Source: Cyclobacteriaceae bacterium (GTDB taxonomy: Bacteria; Bacteroidota; Bacteroidia; Cytophagales; Cyclobacteriaceae). Taken from it: a DNA stretch of 64,000 nt. The notes below the pieces were generated by a model that saw nothing but the letters and a program-made list of their open reading frames with translations, was not told the DNA's origin and ran no database searches. The stretch spans positions 62,001-126,000 of the forward strand of contig JANQPQ010000034.1 of the NCBI GenBank assembly GCA_028285445.1, read 5' to 3'. The position numbers and the translations under genes are program-made. Positions 8,457-15,902 of this stretch are shown piece by piece. Every line of letters begins with the position of its first letter. The stretch's first letter is position 1.

Positions 8457-10352
8457 ATGAATACAATAACCACTCCAAATGAATACAAACAGGCATACCA
8501 ACAGAGCGTAGAAGATCCGGAGAAATTCTGGGCCGGGGTTGCTTCAGACTTCCTTTGGAGAAAGAATTGGGATCAGGTTTTGCAATGGGATTTTGCCAAG
8601 CCAGAGGTAAAGTGGTTTGATGGGGCCAAACTCAACATCACCGAAAACTGCCTGGATCGGCATCTGTTGGAGAGGGGTGACCAAACTGCCATTATCTGGG
8701 AACCCAATGACCCGCAGGAGGATCACATTACCATCACTTACAACGAACTTCATCAGAGGGTTTGTCAGTTCTCAAATGCCTTAAAAGACATGGGTGTAGT
8801 CAAAGGAGATCGCATCTGCATTTATATGCCCATGATTCCCGAACTAGCTGTTGCTGTGTTGGCATGCGCCAGGGTTGGGGCAATACACTCCGTGGTTTTT
8901 GCTGGCTTCTCTTCAAGTTCTTTGGCAGATCGCATCAACGACGCTTCGTGCAAAATGGTAATTACTGCCGACGGTAGCTACAGGGGTGAGAAAATAGTGG
9001 AGCTTAAGAAAATAACTGATGACGCCTTGCAATCCTGTGCCAGCATCGAGAAGGTGATAGTTGTGAAAAGAACCGGAAAGGAAGTAAACATGCAAGAGAA
9101 TAGGGATGTCTGGTGGCACGATGCTATTGATGACATGGCTGATACCTGCGAACCCGAAGTTATGGATGCGGAGGATATGCTTTTTATCCTTTACACCTCC
9201 GGCTCCACGGGCAAACCTAAAGGCATGGTGCACTCATCTGCTGGTTACATGGTATATACCAACTACACATTTAGAAATGCTTTTCAATACCAGGATGGCG
9301 AGGTGTACTGGTGTACTGCCGATGTCGGCTGGATCACGGGGCACTCTTATATTTTATATGGCCCACTTTCGGCGGGAGCAGTTACTGTGATGTTTGAGGG
9401 AGTTCCTTCCTATCCGGACATGGGTAGATTCTGGCAAGTGGTTGAGAAACATAAAGTGAATATTTTCTACACTGCCCCCACAGCAATTAGGGCCCTGGAG
9501 AAAGCCGATTTAAGTTTTGTTGAGAAATATGACTTGTCATCACTAAGGGTTCTGGGAACCGTAGGAGAGCCCATCAACGAGGAGGCCTGGCATTGGTACG
9601 ATAAGAATATTGGCAAGGGCGGCTGTCCCATAGTCGACACTTACTGGCAAACTGAAACTGGCGGATTTATGATCTCGCCTATTGCTGGCATTACCGAGAC
9701 CAAGCCTGCATTTGCAACGTTGCCAATGCCTGGCGTGCAACCAGCGTTGATGGACAAAGATGGCAACGAAATAGGTGGCAATGCAGTGGAAGGTAGGCTC
9801 ACGATAAAGTTTCCATGGCCCAGTATGGCTCGCACCATATATGGTGATCATGAACGATTTAAGCAAACCTACTTTTCCGCATTCGAAGGTAAATACTTTA
9901 CTGGTGATGGTGCCAAACGAGATGAAGATGGGTACTACAGAATTACGGGGAGAGTGGATGACGTGATAATAGTTTCAGGGCATAACCTTGGAACGGCGGA
10001 AATTGAGAGTGCCATTGATGAGCATGATAAGGTTTGTGAAACTGCAGTGGTTGGATTTCCGCATGATGTAAAAGGGAATGCAGTTTATGCTTTTGTAATT
10101 TGCTACCAGGCTCCTTCAGATGAAGATACATTGAGAAAGGAGATTCTTGAGACAGTGTCGGATATTATCGGACCAATTGCCAAACCGGATAAGATTCAAT
10201 TTGTGGGTGGCCTGCCAAAAACCAGGTCAGGCAAAATCATGAGAAGGATACTGAGAAAGATTGCCAGCAGTGATACTTCTAATCTCGGCGATACTTCTAC
10301 GTTGCTGGATCCAAGTGTGGTAGATGAGATAATGGCTGGTGCCATCAACTAA
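8457..10352 (+). CDS. acs: Acetyl-CoA synthetase
   Basis: The 631-residue enzyme activates acetate to acetyl-CoA through acetyl-AMP. Visible signatures are the N-terminal ACS domain, the P-loop LYTSGSTGKPKGM, the acyl-pocket segment YWQTETGG with the Trp that restricts the site to acetate, the ITGRVDDVI hinge, and the C-terminal PKTRSGKIMRR motif whose Lys is required for adenylation and is often acetylated. The length is typical. The start is the ATG at 8457, because the frame upstream opens only at a TTG. Divergent from the sigma operon, it ends 9 bp before the convergent cyclase gene. The 3' neighbourhood holds beta-oxidation genes that feed the same pool. Confidence 0.96.
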   Translation: MNTITTPNEYKQAYQQSVEDPEKFWAGVASDFLWRKNWDQVLQWDFAKPEVKWFDGAKLNITENCLDRHLLERGDQTAIIWEPNDPQEDHITITYNELHQRVCQFSNALKDMGVVKGDRICIYMPMIPELAVAVLACARVGAIHSVVFAGFSSSSLADRINDASCKMVITADGSYRGEKIVELKKITDDALQSCASIEKVIVVKRTGKEVNMQENRDVWWHDAIDDMADTCEPEVMDAEDMLFILYTSGSTGKPKGMVHSSAGYMVYTNYTFRNAFQYQDGEVYWCTADVGWITGHSYILYGPLSAGAVTVMFEGVPSYPDMGRFWQVVEKHKVNIFYTAPTAIRALEKADLSFVEKYDLSSLRVLGTVGEPINEEAWHWYDKNIGKGGCPIVDTYWQTETGGFMISPIAGITETKPAFATLPMPGVQPALMDKDGNEIGGNAVEGRLTIKFPWPSMARTIYGDHERFKQTYFSAFEGKYFTGDGAKRDEDGYYRITGRVDDVIIVSGHNLGTAEIESAIDEHDKVCETAVVGFPHDVKGNAVYAFVICYQAPSDEDTLRKEILETVSDIIGPIAKPDKIQFVGGLPKTRSGKIMRRILRKIASSDTSNLGDTSTLLDPSVVDEIMAGAIN

Positions 10353-10361
10353 AGTCGCTAA

Positions 10362-11273
10362 TTACTTTACTCCCTTTATTTCAAAGAGTTTGTAAGAACC
10401 AGACTTGCCTTTGAGGTTGGCCTCTACACTTTTGCCAGCAATTACCTGTTCTTCCACTTCTTCGTAAGTGCATTGAGAAATAAGAAAATTGGTGCCGTGT
10501 TCTTTGTTGGCAGATTCAATGCGACTGGCGAAATTGACTGCATCGCCAATGACAGCAAACTTTTTGTTTTCATTGATCCCAATGGAGCCTGCTATAACCT
10601 CTCCGTAGTGAATGCCAATACGAATATCGAAGCCGCGGTTATACATCTTTTCCAGGTAAGGGTTCAGCCTTTTTAATGCCATAAACATTTCATCCCCAGC
10701 CTTAACGGCATCCAGTGCTGGGTTTTCTCTTTCATCGATACCAAATACTGCGAAAATCCCATCGCCATAATAGTCGATAATATGGCCGTGGTGATCTACG
10801 ATGATGTTGCCCATGAGGTAGAAGTAACGATTGAGAACATGAATTACATCATATGCGGGAAGCGCTTCAGCAAATGGAGTATAACTGGCAATGTCAGCAA
10901 AAAGCAAAGCTACTGTGCGTTCTTCACCAATCCTGCTGATTTCACCATTTGACATAGATTGGCTAGCTAGTTCCTCGTCGATAGAATCCAAAACTGGCCG
11001 GTTTAGCTTAATGTCACCAACTATTTTTGTCTGGCAAGCAAGCCTTACGTCATTAGTAAACTTCAGTTTGTCAGCAAGATGGGCTTCTTCCGAGTTTCGG
11101 ACCTGTACATTTTCTTCACCTTCAAGTAAAACAACTCTGCATGTTGAGCAAATAGCATTGCCACCACAGGCATGGGCATGTGATATTCCAGAGCGTAATG
11201 AAGCATCCAGGATGGTTTCGTCGGATTTAACGTCCATCCTGATATCGTCTGGTAGCATATGGATTTGGGCCAT
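10362..11273 (-). CDS. [2Fe-2S] ferredoxin domain fused to class III nucleotidyl cyclase
   Basis: Residues 1-100 are an adrenodoxin-like ferredoxin domain with Cys36-x5-Cys42-x2-Cys45 and Cys80 (CGGNAICSTC ... LACQT). Residues about 118-300 are a class III cyclase domain with metal-binding Asp127 (LFADIASY) and Asp171 (YYGDGIFAVFG), then GDAVNFASRIE with the transition-state Asn and Arg. No transmembrane segment is present, so it should be soluble and could couple redox or iron state to cyclic nucleotide synthesis. The usual adenine-selecting Lys before the second Asp (DKFIGD in many relatives) appears to be Tyr (DYYGD), so the product, cAMP or cGMP, is uncertain. A strong GGAGGAG lies 10 nt before the ATG, inside a hairpin. 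Confidence 0.88.
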   Translation of the reverse strand: MAQIHMLPDDIRMDVKSDETILDASLRSGISHAHACGGNAICSTCRVVLLEGEENVQVRNSEEAHLADKLKFTNDVRLACQTKIVGDIKLNRPVLDSIDEELASQSMSNGEISRIGEERTVALLFADIASYTPFAEALPAYDVIHVLNRYFYLMGNIIVDHHGHIIDYYGDGIFAVFGIDERENPALDAVKAGDEMFMALKRLNPYLEKMYNRGFDIRIGIHYGEVIAGSIGINENKKFAVIGDAVNFASRIESANKEHGTNFLISQCTYEEVEEQVIAGKSVEANLKGKSGSYKLFEIKGVK

Positions 11274-11324
11274 AAAAAAGATTCTCCTCCTAATATCAAG
11301 TTAATGATATTAACAGGAGGAGAA
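11274..11324 (-). terminator. Terminator-like hairpin that also holds the cyclase ribosome-binding site
   Basis: On the minus strand TTCTCCTCCT (11324-11315) pairs with AGGAGGAGAA (11291-11282). An inner 7-bp stem (AATATCA/TGATATT) has a three-base bulge, and the hairpin is followed by TCTTTTTT running directly into the ATG at 11273. It sits about 32 bp after the stop of the T9SS gene, so it can terminate that transcript. Its 3' arm is the Shine-Dalgarno sequence of the cyclase, so it may also hide that site in read-through RNA. Confidence 0.72.
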
Positions 11325-11356
11325 AAGTGAGCTAGATATAAACTTAGCTTATCTGG

Positions 11357-12232
11357 TTACTGCTTAATAACCCTTTGTCTTTCCGATATGGTTGTCCCTT
11401 GTATCTCGTAGTAGTAGGTGCCGCTTTCCAGGTTACCAATGTCAAAGGAAAGCTTGTGCTTTCCTTTTTCTCTAACCGCATTAGAAATTACCTGAATCGG
11501 AGTACCCTTGTCATCATATAATGTCACAGCCACGATTTCCCTCTTTGGCACGTTGAACTCTAAGTTCACCAGGTTGGAGGCCGGGTTAGGATACAGTGAA
11601 GTCTCCTTTTCCAACTGACCGAAGCGCTCCTGAACATTGGCCGGGTCCATTAGAATGAAACCTGCAGGTTGCAGCAGGCCTTGGAACCCGGGCCCTCCGT
11701 GCATTCGGCCTCCTCTATGGCCAAAACGACCTCGCTGCTTCTCCTCATCACCGGCCATGGCCCTAAGGTCACTTCTCCACTGCTGTCGCTCATCTTCTAT
11801 CTCATCGAATAGTAACTCCAGGTCATCTTCGTGATTATCAGCAATCTCAAATGTAGCCATCATGATTTTCCTACGTTCTTTCATATGCTCTCTGCGCTGC
11901 TGCTTTTGTTCTTCTGTCAGCTCTGGTCTGTCACCAGTATCTCTCCCCTGTTTCCTTAATTGCTGCCTTTCCTCTCTGGACGGCCGGGCTTCATTAAGCG
12001 ATTCCATTCTCTGTCTTAGCTCATCGATCTGATTACGCTCCTCTTGGGTTAACGAGGCTTCAAATTTCACCCGCTGCTCAACTACAACAGGCAACACTTC
12101 ATCTTTGATATAATTGCGAACTTCTTTTCGATTCTCTTGGCCAGGATGTTGCCCAAATGCTGTAACTGTTATAAAGGTGAGTAGGCCTAAAGCCAACGTC
12201 CCCATCCATAGTAAACTTAAATCTCTTTTCAT
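11357..12232 (-). CDS. Secreted protein with T9SS type A C-terminal sorting domain
   Basis: A protein of 291 residues from the ATG at 12232 (MKRDLSLLWMG); the frame runs upstream but those codons would spoil the signal peptide, which ends near AFGQ. The middle (about 30-180) is highly charged and helical (TQEERNQIDELRQRME, EQKQQRREHMKERRK), resembling Spy/LTXXQ-like periplasmic chaperone regions, and ends in a Gly/His/Arg-rich stretch (RGRFGHRGGRMHGGPG). The last 80 residues, from LYPNPASNLVNLEF to GTYYYEIQG...RVIKQ, are a type IX secretion sorting domain, so export to the surface is predicted. The function of the passenger is unknown. Its transcript probably ends at the hairpin downstream. 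Confidence 0.85.
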   Translation of the reverse strand: MKRDLSLLWMGTLALGLLTFITVTAFGQHPGQENRKEVRNYIKDEVLPVVVEQRVKFEASLTQEERNQIDELRQRMESLNEARPSREERQQLRKQGRDTGDRPELTEEQKQQRREHMKERRKIMMATFEIADNHEDDLELLFDEIEDERQQWRSDLRAMAGDEEKQRGRFGHRGGRMHGGPGFQGLLQPAGFILMDPANVQERFGQLEKETSLYPNPASNLVNLEFNVPKREIVAVTLYDDKGTPIQVISNAVREKGKHKLSFDIGNLESGTYYYEIQGTTISERQRVIKQ

Positions 12233-12412
12233 GATCTTATAATTTTCTGTCCTACACATATCTTTTACACGGTAAGAATAAGCGGAATTTGGGTAGTACT
12301 AAAAGATATTCAACCAACGAACAGGCTTCTTCAACAAAGCAAGTAACTTCCTCTGGGAAAGGAGGGGCCAAAATGTAACCCTATTTTGAATTTGAACGGT
12401 ACTCCGGCCAAC

Positions 12413-12439
12413 AAAAAAGGGGATTCAATTTGAATCCCC
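12413..12439 (-). terminator. Rho-independent terminator of the fad operon
   Basis: On the minus strand GGGGATTCAA and TTGAATCCCC form a 10-bp stem, followed at once by TTTTTT. It lies 24 bp past the stop codon of the acyl-CoA dehydrogenase gene, the last gene of the MarR-fadN-fadA-fadE transcript. Confidence 0.88.
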
Positions 12440-12462
12440 TAGTACTCTTGATTAATGTTCTA

Positions 12463-14259
12463 CTAGAACGTGTATTTGTTTTCAGCAAGCAGATGATCTG
12501 CTATTCTTCTGCGAGCGTCCTTGAGGTTCATTGGATCAATTTTCGAATAACGCTTAAGGCCCATCAACATCATTCGTTGTTCATCCCCCTCAGCAAAAGC
12601 GTAGATAGCTTGCTTGCCAGCAGATACTGCTACTTCTAGCCCATGGTGTAAGTATGCCCTTGCCATGTCAACATGTAGGCTGTTGGCTTCTTCCCCGGTC
12701 TTCTCAATCATCTTTTCTACACGCAACAACGTCGACTCAGCCACGTAACCTTCGATCAACATATCGGCCAGATGCATGAGTACTTCCTGCTCCTCACTGA
12801 GCTTCTGCATATACCTCTGCACTGCAGCCCCGGCAATCATAAGGCCAGCCTTCTTCATGTTACTGAGCACCTTCTTTTCTGCTGAAAAGATTCCAGTATC
12901 TGCCTCGGCTCCGAAGTCCGGGATGGAAGTCAACTCTTGAGCAACAGCTTGTGCCGGCCCCATCAAGTCCAGTTCGCCTTTCATGGCCTTCCTCAATATC
13001 ATATCGATTGTCAGCATGCGATTGATCTCATTCGTGCCCTCGAAGATTCTATTGATTCGAGAATCTCTGTAAGCCCGATCCATGGGTGCGTCAGCCGAGA
13101 AGCCCATGCCACCATAGATCTGTACACCTTCATCTACCACATAATCGGCTATCTCCGAACCGTGTACTTTGAGAATAGCGCACTCGATAGCAAATTCATA
13201 TAATGACTTAAGCCGGGCTTTGGCTGGCTCCATGCCATCTGCAACAAAAGCGTCATAGGCGTCATCAATATTCTGCGCGGCCCTGTAATGTGCCGATTCA
13301 GAGGCGAAAGTGCGGATGGCCATCTCTGCAATTTTGTGCTTGATAGCACCAAAGTTGCCGATGCTGGTACCAAACTGCTTTCGTTCATTAGCATAGTTAA
13401 TGGCCAGTGATGAAGTTGCCTTGGCTCCGCCAACACATGAAATACCCAATTTTATTCTGCCGATGTTGAGTATGTTCACTGCGATTTTGAATCCATTTTC
13501 TCTTTCAGAGAGCATATTTTCAACCGGTACTTTGCAGTCATTGAAGAAGATTTGTCTTGTAGATGAGCCTTTGATCCCCATCTTCTTTTCTTCTTCATTC
13601 ATGGTGATGCCACCGAAGTCTTTCTCAACAATGAATGCGGTCAGATCTTTGTCGTCATCAATTTTTGCGAAAACGATAAAGATATCCGCGAAGCCTCCGT
13701 TGGTGATCCACATTTTCTGACCATTGATTAGATAGTGCTTACCATCATCTGTCAGTTGTGCTTTTGTCTTTCCAGAGTTAGCATCAGAACCTGAGTCGGG
13801 CTCAGTTAGGCAATAGGCTGCCTTCCATTCTCCTGTTGCTAGCTTCGGAATGTATTTGGCTTTTTGCTCTTCATCGCCATAGTAAAGGATCGGCAAGGTG
13901 CCGATGCCAGTATGGGCTGAGATGGCTACCGCGAAGGAATGACCAGGGCCAGTGGCTTCTGCCACAAGCATCGTAGTTTTGAAATCCATACCGAAACCGC
14001 CATACTGCTCGGGGATGGAAGTGCCTAGTAAGCCCAGTTCACCAGCCTTGTCCAACAATCCCGGCATTAACTCGGGATGTTGCATAGAATCTAGTTCATC
14101 CAGTTTTGGCCAAACTTCCTGCTGAAGGAATTCCTCGCAGGTCTGCTTAATCATTAATTGTTCTTCCGTCCACTCTTCTGGAGTGAATATCTCCGCAGCT
14201 TCCGTCTCACGGATTAGAAACTCACCTCCTTTGATTGCTGTTTTTGTCGTAGTTTCCAT
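12463..14259 (-). CDS. fadE: Acyl-CoA dehydrogenase
   Basis: The 598-residue flavoenzyme catalyses the first step of fatty acid beta-oxidation, acyl-CoA to trans-2-enoyl-CoA. It shows the N-terminal helical domain, the FAD/substrate-binding segment CLTEPDSGSDANSGKT, WITNGG, and the C-terminal IYGGMGFSADAPMDRAYRD...IFEGTNEINR, which carries the catalytic Glu. A C-terminal extension of about 170 residues is present, as in Bacillus FadE (about 594 residues). Gene order fadN-fadA-fadE and the lengths match the Bacillus subtilis fadNAE operon, which is why the symbol is used. It is the last gene before the terminator at 12413-12439 and follows fadA by 43 bp. Confidence 0.94.
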   Translation of the reverse strand: METTTKTAIKGGEFLIRETEAAEIFTPEEWTEEQLMIKQTCEEFLQQEVWPKLDELDSMQHPELMPGLLDKAGELGLLGTSIPEQYGGFGMDFKTTMLVAEATGPGHSFAVAISAHTGIGTLPILYYGDEEQKAKYIPKLATGEWKAAYCLTEPDSGSDANSGKTKAQLTDDGKHYLINGQKMWITNGGFADIFIVFAKIDDDKDLTAFIVEKDFGGITMNEEEKKMGIKGSSTRQIFFNDCKVPVENMLSERENGFKIAVNILNIGRIKLGISCVGGAKATSSLAINYANERKQFGTSIGNFGAIKHKIAEMAIRTFASESAHYRAAQNIDDAYDAFVADGMEPAKARLKSLYEFAIECAILKVHGSEIADYVVDEGVQIYGGMGFSADAPMDRAYRDSRINRIFEGTNEINRMLTIDMILRKAMKGELDLMGPAQAVAQELTSIPDFGAEADTGIFSAEKKVLSNMKKAGLMIAGAAVQRYMQKLSEEQEVLMHLADMLIEGYVAESTLLRVEKMIEKTGEEANSLHVDMARAYLHHGLEVAVSAGKQAIYAFAEGDEQRMMLMGLKRYSKIDPMNLKDARRRIADHLLAENKYTF

Positions 14260-14302
14260 TTTCTCGTTGTTTTCGTTTCTAATTCTTTATCTAATTGAGA
14301 GT

Positions 14303-15478
14303 CTAGTTCAACAATTCGTATATGCCAGCCACACCTTGTCCGCCACCAACGCATGCTGTTACCATTCCATACTTCTGGTTACGCCTTCGCATTTCGTTAA
14401 AAAGCTGAACTGAAAGCTTGGCTCCGGAACAGCCCAGCGGGTGGCCTAGTGCGATTGCGCCTCCGTTTACATTTACTTTTTCCGGATCCAGGTCAAGTTC
14501 TCTCATTACAGCGAGTGATTGAGCTGCAAAAGCTTCATTTAATTCTATCTGCTCAATGTCATTAAGGGTCAGGCCAGCTTTCTCCAGGGCCTTGGGCACT
14601 GCTTTCACTGGGCCAATGCCCATGATGCGCGGTTCAACGCCAGCCACCTGGTAGCTCATCAGCCTGGCGATTGGCTCGACATTCAATTCCTTCACTTTCT
14701 TTTCAGACATTACTATAACGAAAGAGGCTCCATCTGATGTTTGTGAGGAGTTGCCAGCAGTAACACTACCACCCTGTGCAAATACTGCCCTTAATTTTGC
14801 CAAGGCTTCTTTGGTGGTGTCTGCTCTTACTCCTTCATCGGTGTCTACCGTATATTCTTTGGATTCCTTTTTTCCCTCGGAATTAATAAATGTTTCTTCA
14901 ATAGTGATCGGTACTATCTGGTCCTTGAACTTCCCTTCTTTTAAAGCATTCGCTGCTTTCATGTGGGAGTTGTAGGAGAATTCGTCCTGATCCTCCCTGG
15001 AAATATTATAGTCTTTTGATACTTGTTCTGCTGTGAGGCCCATGCTTGTATAGTAGGTGGGTGTCTCAGATGCTATCTTATAATTGAGCGCAGTTTTGTA
15101 GCCCATGACCGGAACTAGAGACATTGATTCTGTGCCCCCGGCAATTATGCAATCGGCCATGCCGGAGTGGATTCTGGTTGAAGCGATGTTAATTGCTTCC
15201 AGTCCACTTCCGCAGTATCGATTGATAACCATTCCCGGCACCTCTTGAGGCAAAGCCAACAGGCTGATCATGCGACCCATCTGCATGCCTTGCTCCGCTT
15301 CTTGCACGGCGTTTCCTACAATGAGATCATCGACATCGTGTGGATCAAATCCGTCCACCGAGTTTATGAGATGCTTGATTACATCCGCCGCTAAATCATC
15401 CGGGCGGTAAAATCTGAAACCACCTCGATTAGCTTTTCCAACTGCTGTTCTGTATCCTGCTACTATATATGCGTCCAT
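14303..15478 (-). CDS. fadA: Acetyl-CoA C-acyltransferase (thiolase)
   Basis: A 391-residue thiolase for the last step of beta-oxidation, cleaving 3-ketoacyl-CoA with CoA. The acyl-accepting Cys89 lies in [11 protein letters not shown], the His in [16 protein letters not shown], and the second active-site Cys in [10 protein letters not shown] near the C-terminus; NEAFAAQ is also present. The length equals that of Bacillus FadA. In most related operons this gene follows fadN directly; here a four-helix-bundle gene and its flanking repeats lie between them, leaving 6 bp between that gene's stop and this ATG. Confidence 0.96.
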   Translation of the reverse strand: MDAYIVAGYRTAVGKANRGGFRFYRPDDLAADVIKHLINSVDGFDPHDVDDLIVGNAVQEAEQGMQMGRMISLLALPQEVPGMVINRYCGSGLEAINIASTRIHSGMADCIIAGGTESMSLVPVMGYKTALNYKIASETPTYYTSMGLTAEQVSKDYNISREDQDEFSYNSHMKAANALKEGKFKDQIVPITIEETFINSEGKKESKEYTVDTDEGVRADTTKEALAKLRAVFAQGGSVTAGNSSQTSDGASFVIVMSEKKVKELNVEPIARLMSYQVAGVEPRIMGIGPVKAVPKALEKAGLTLNDIEQIELNEAFAAQSLAVMRELDLDPEKVNVNGGAIALGHPLGCSGAKLSVQLFNEMRRRNQKYGMVTACVGGGQGVAGIYELLN

Positions 15479-15484
15479 AACTTA

Positions 15485-15856
15485 TTAGATTTTAGATGTT
15501 AGATCAGAGACAAGAGACTGCTGGAAGCCGTAAATCATTTTTTGGACTTCTTCAATTAGTTGAAGGATCTCTATCTCCAGGTGTTCTGGGATTAGGTTGA
15601 GTTCTTTTGAGATTATAATTTGAGTTTGCAATTCGTAACTAGACCCTCTTGCAACACCCAAAAAGTGTGAGAATTCCTTTGATGAATTTCGACCGGCTCC
15701 TTCAGCGATGTTGGAAGGAATAGAGACAGCTGATCTGCGAATTTGAGAAGTTAAGCCATACTTTTCTTCTGAAGGAAAAGTGGAGGAAGCCTCGTAAACT
15801 CGCATTGAGAGCTCAATGGCTTTCTTCCAGACTTTAATCTCTTTTAAATTATGCAT
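15485..15856 (-). CDS. Four-helix-bundle protein (S23, 23S rRNA intervening-sequence family)
   Basis: The 123 residues match the S23/Avd-like family: KVWKKAIELSMRVYEASSTFP, YGLTSQIRRSAVSIPSNIAEGAGR, FSHFLGVARGSSYELQTQIIIS. The family was first seen inside 23S rRNA intervening sequences and has no established enzymatic role; the related Avd protein binds RNA and reverse transcriptase in diversity-generating retroelements, but no such element is here. The gene interrupts the fad operon in the same direction. Its last codons and stop lie in one of two imperfect inverted repeats that bracket it (15485-15517 and about 15870-15902), so it probably arrived as a small unit. Confidence 0.9.
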   Translation of the reverse strand: MHNLKEIKVWKKAIELSMRVYEASSTFPSEEKYGLTSQIRRSAVSIPSNIAEGAGRNSSKEFSHFLGVARGSSYELQTQIIISKELNLIPEHLEIEILQLIEEVQKMIYGFQQSLVSDLTSKI

Positions 15857-15902
15857 GTCTTGTCTAAATTCTTATGTCCCACATCTCAAATCTCACGTCT
15901 AA
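15485..15902. mobile_element. Putative small element carrying the S23 gene, bounded by imperfect inverted repeats
   Basis: The left end reads TTAGATTTTAGATGTTAGAT and the right end, read on the minus strand, TTAGACGTGAGATTTGAGAT. Aligned by eye over 33 bases, 23 match. The ends contain the stop codons of the S23 gene (left) and of fadN (right). TTA directly flanks both ends and could be a 3-bp target duplication, though so short a match may be chance. There is no transposase, so any movement would need outside help. Boundaries are inferred. Confidence 0.45.

Noticed and set aside
10891-11304. 137-codon plus-strand frame over the cyclase gene
   Set aside because: Its low-complexity Ser/Leu composition is typical of antisense to a real gene, and it crosses the hairpin at 11282-11324.
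15485-15902. Diversity-generating retroelement suggested by the Avd-like protein
   Set aside because: No reverse transcriptase, template repeat or variable repeat was found nearby.
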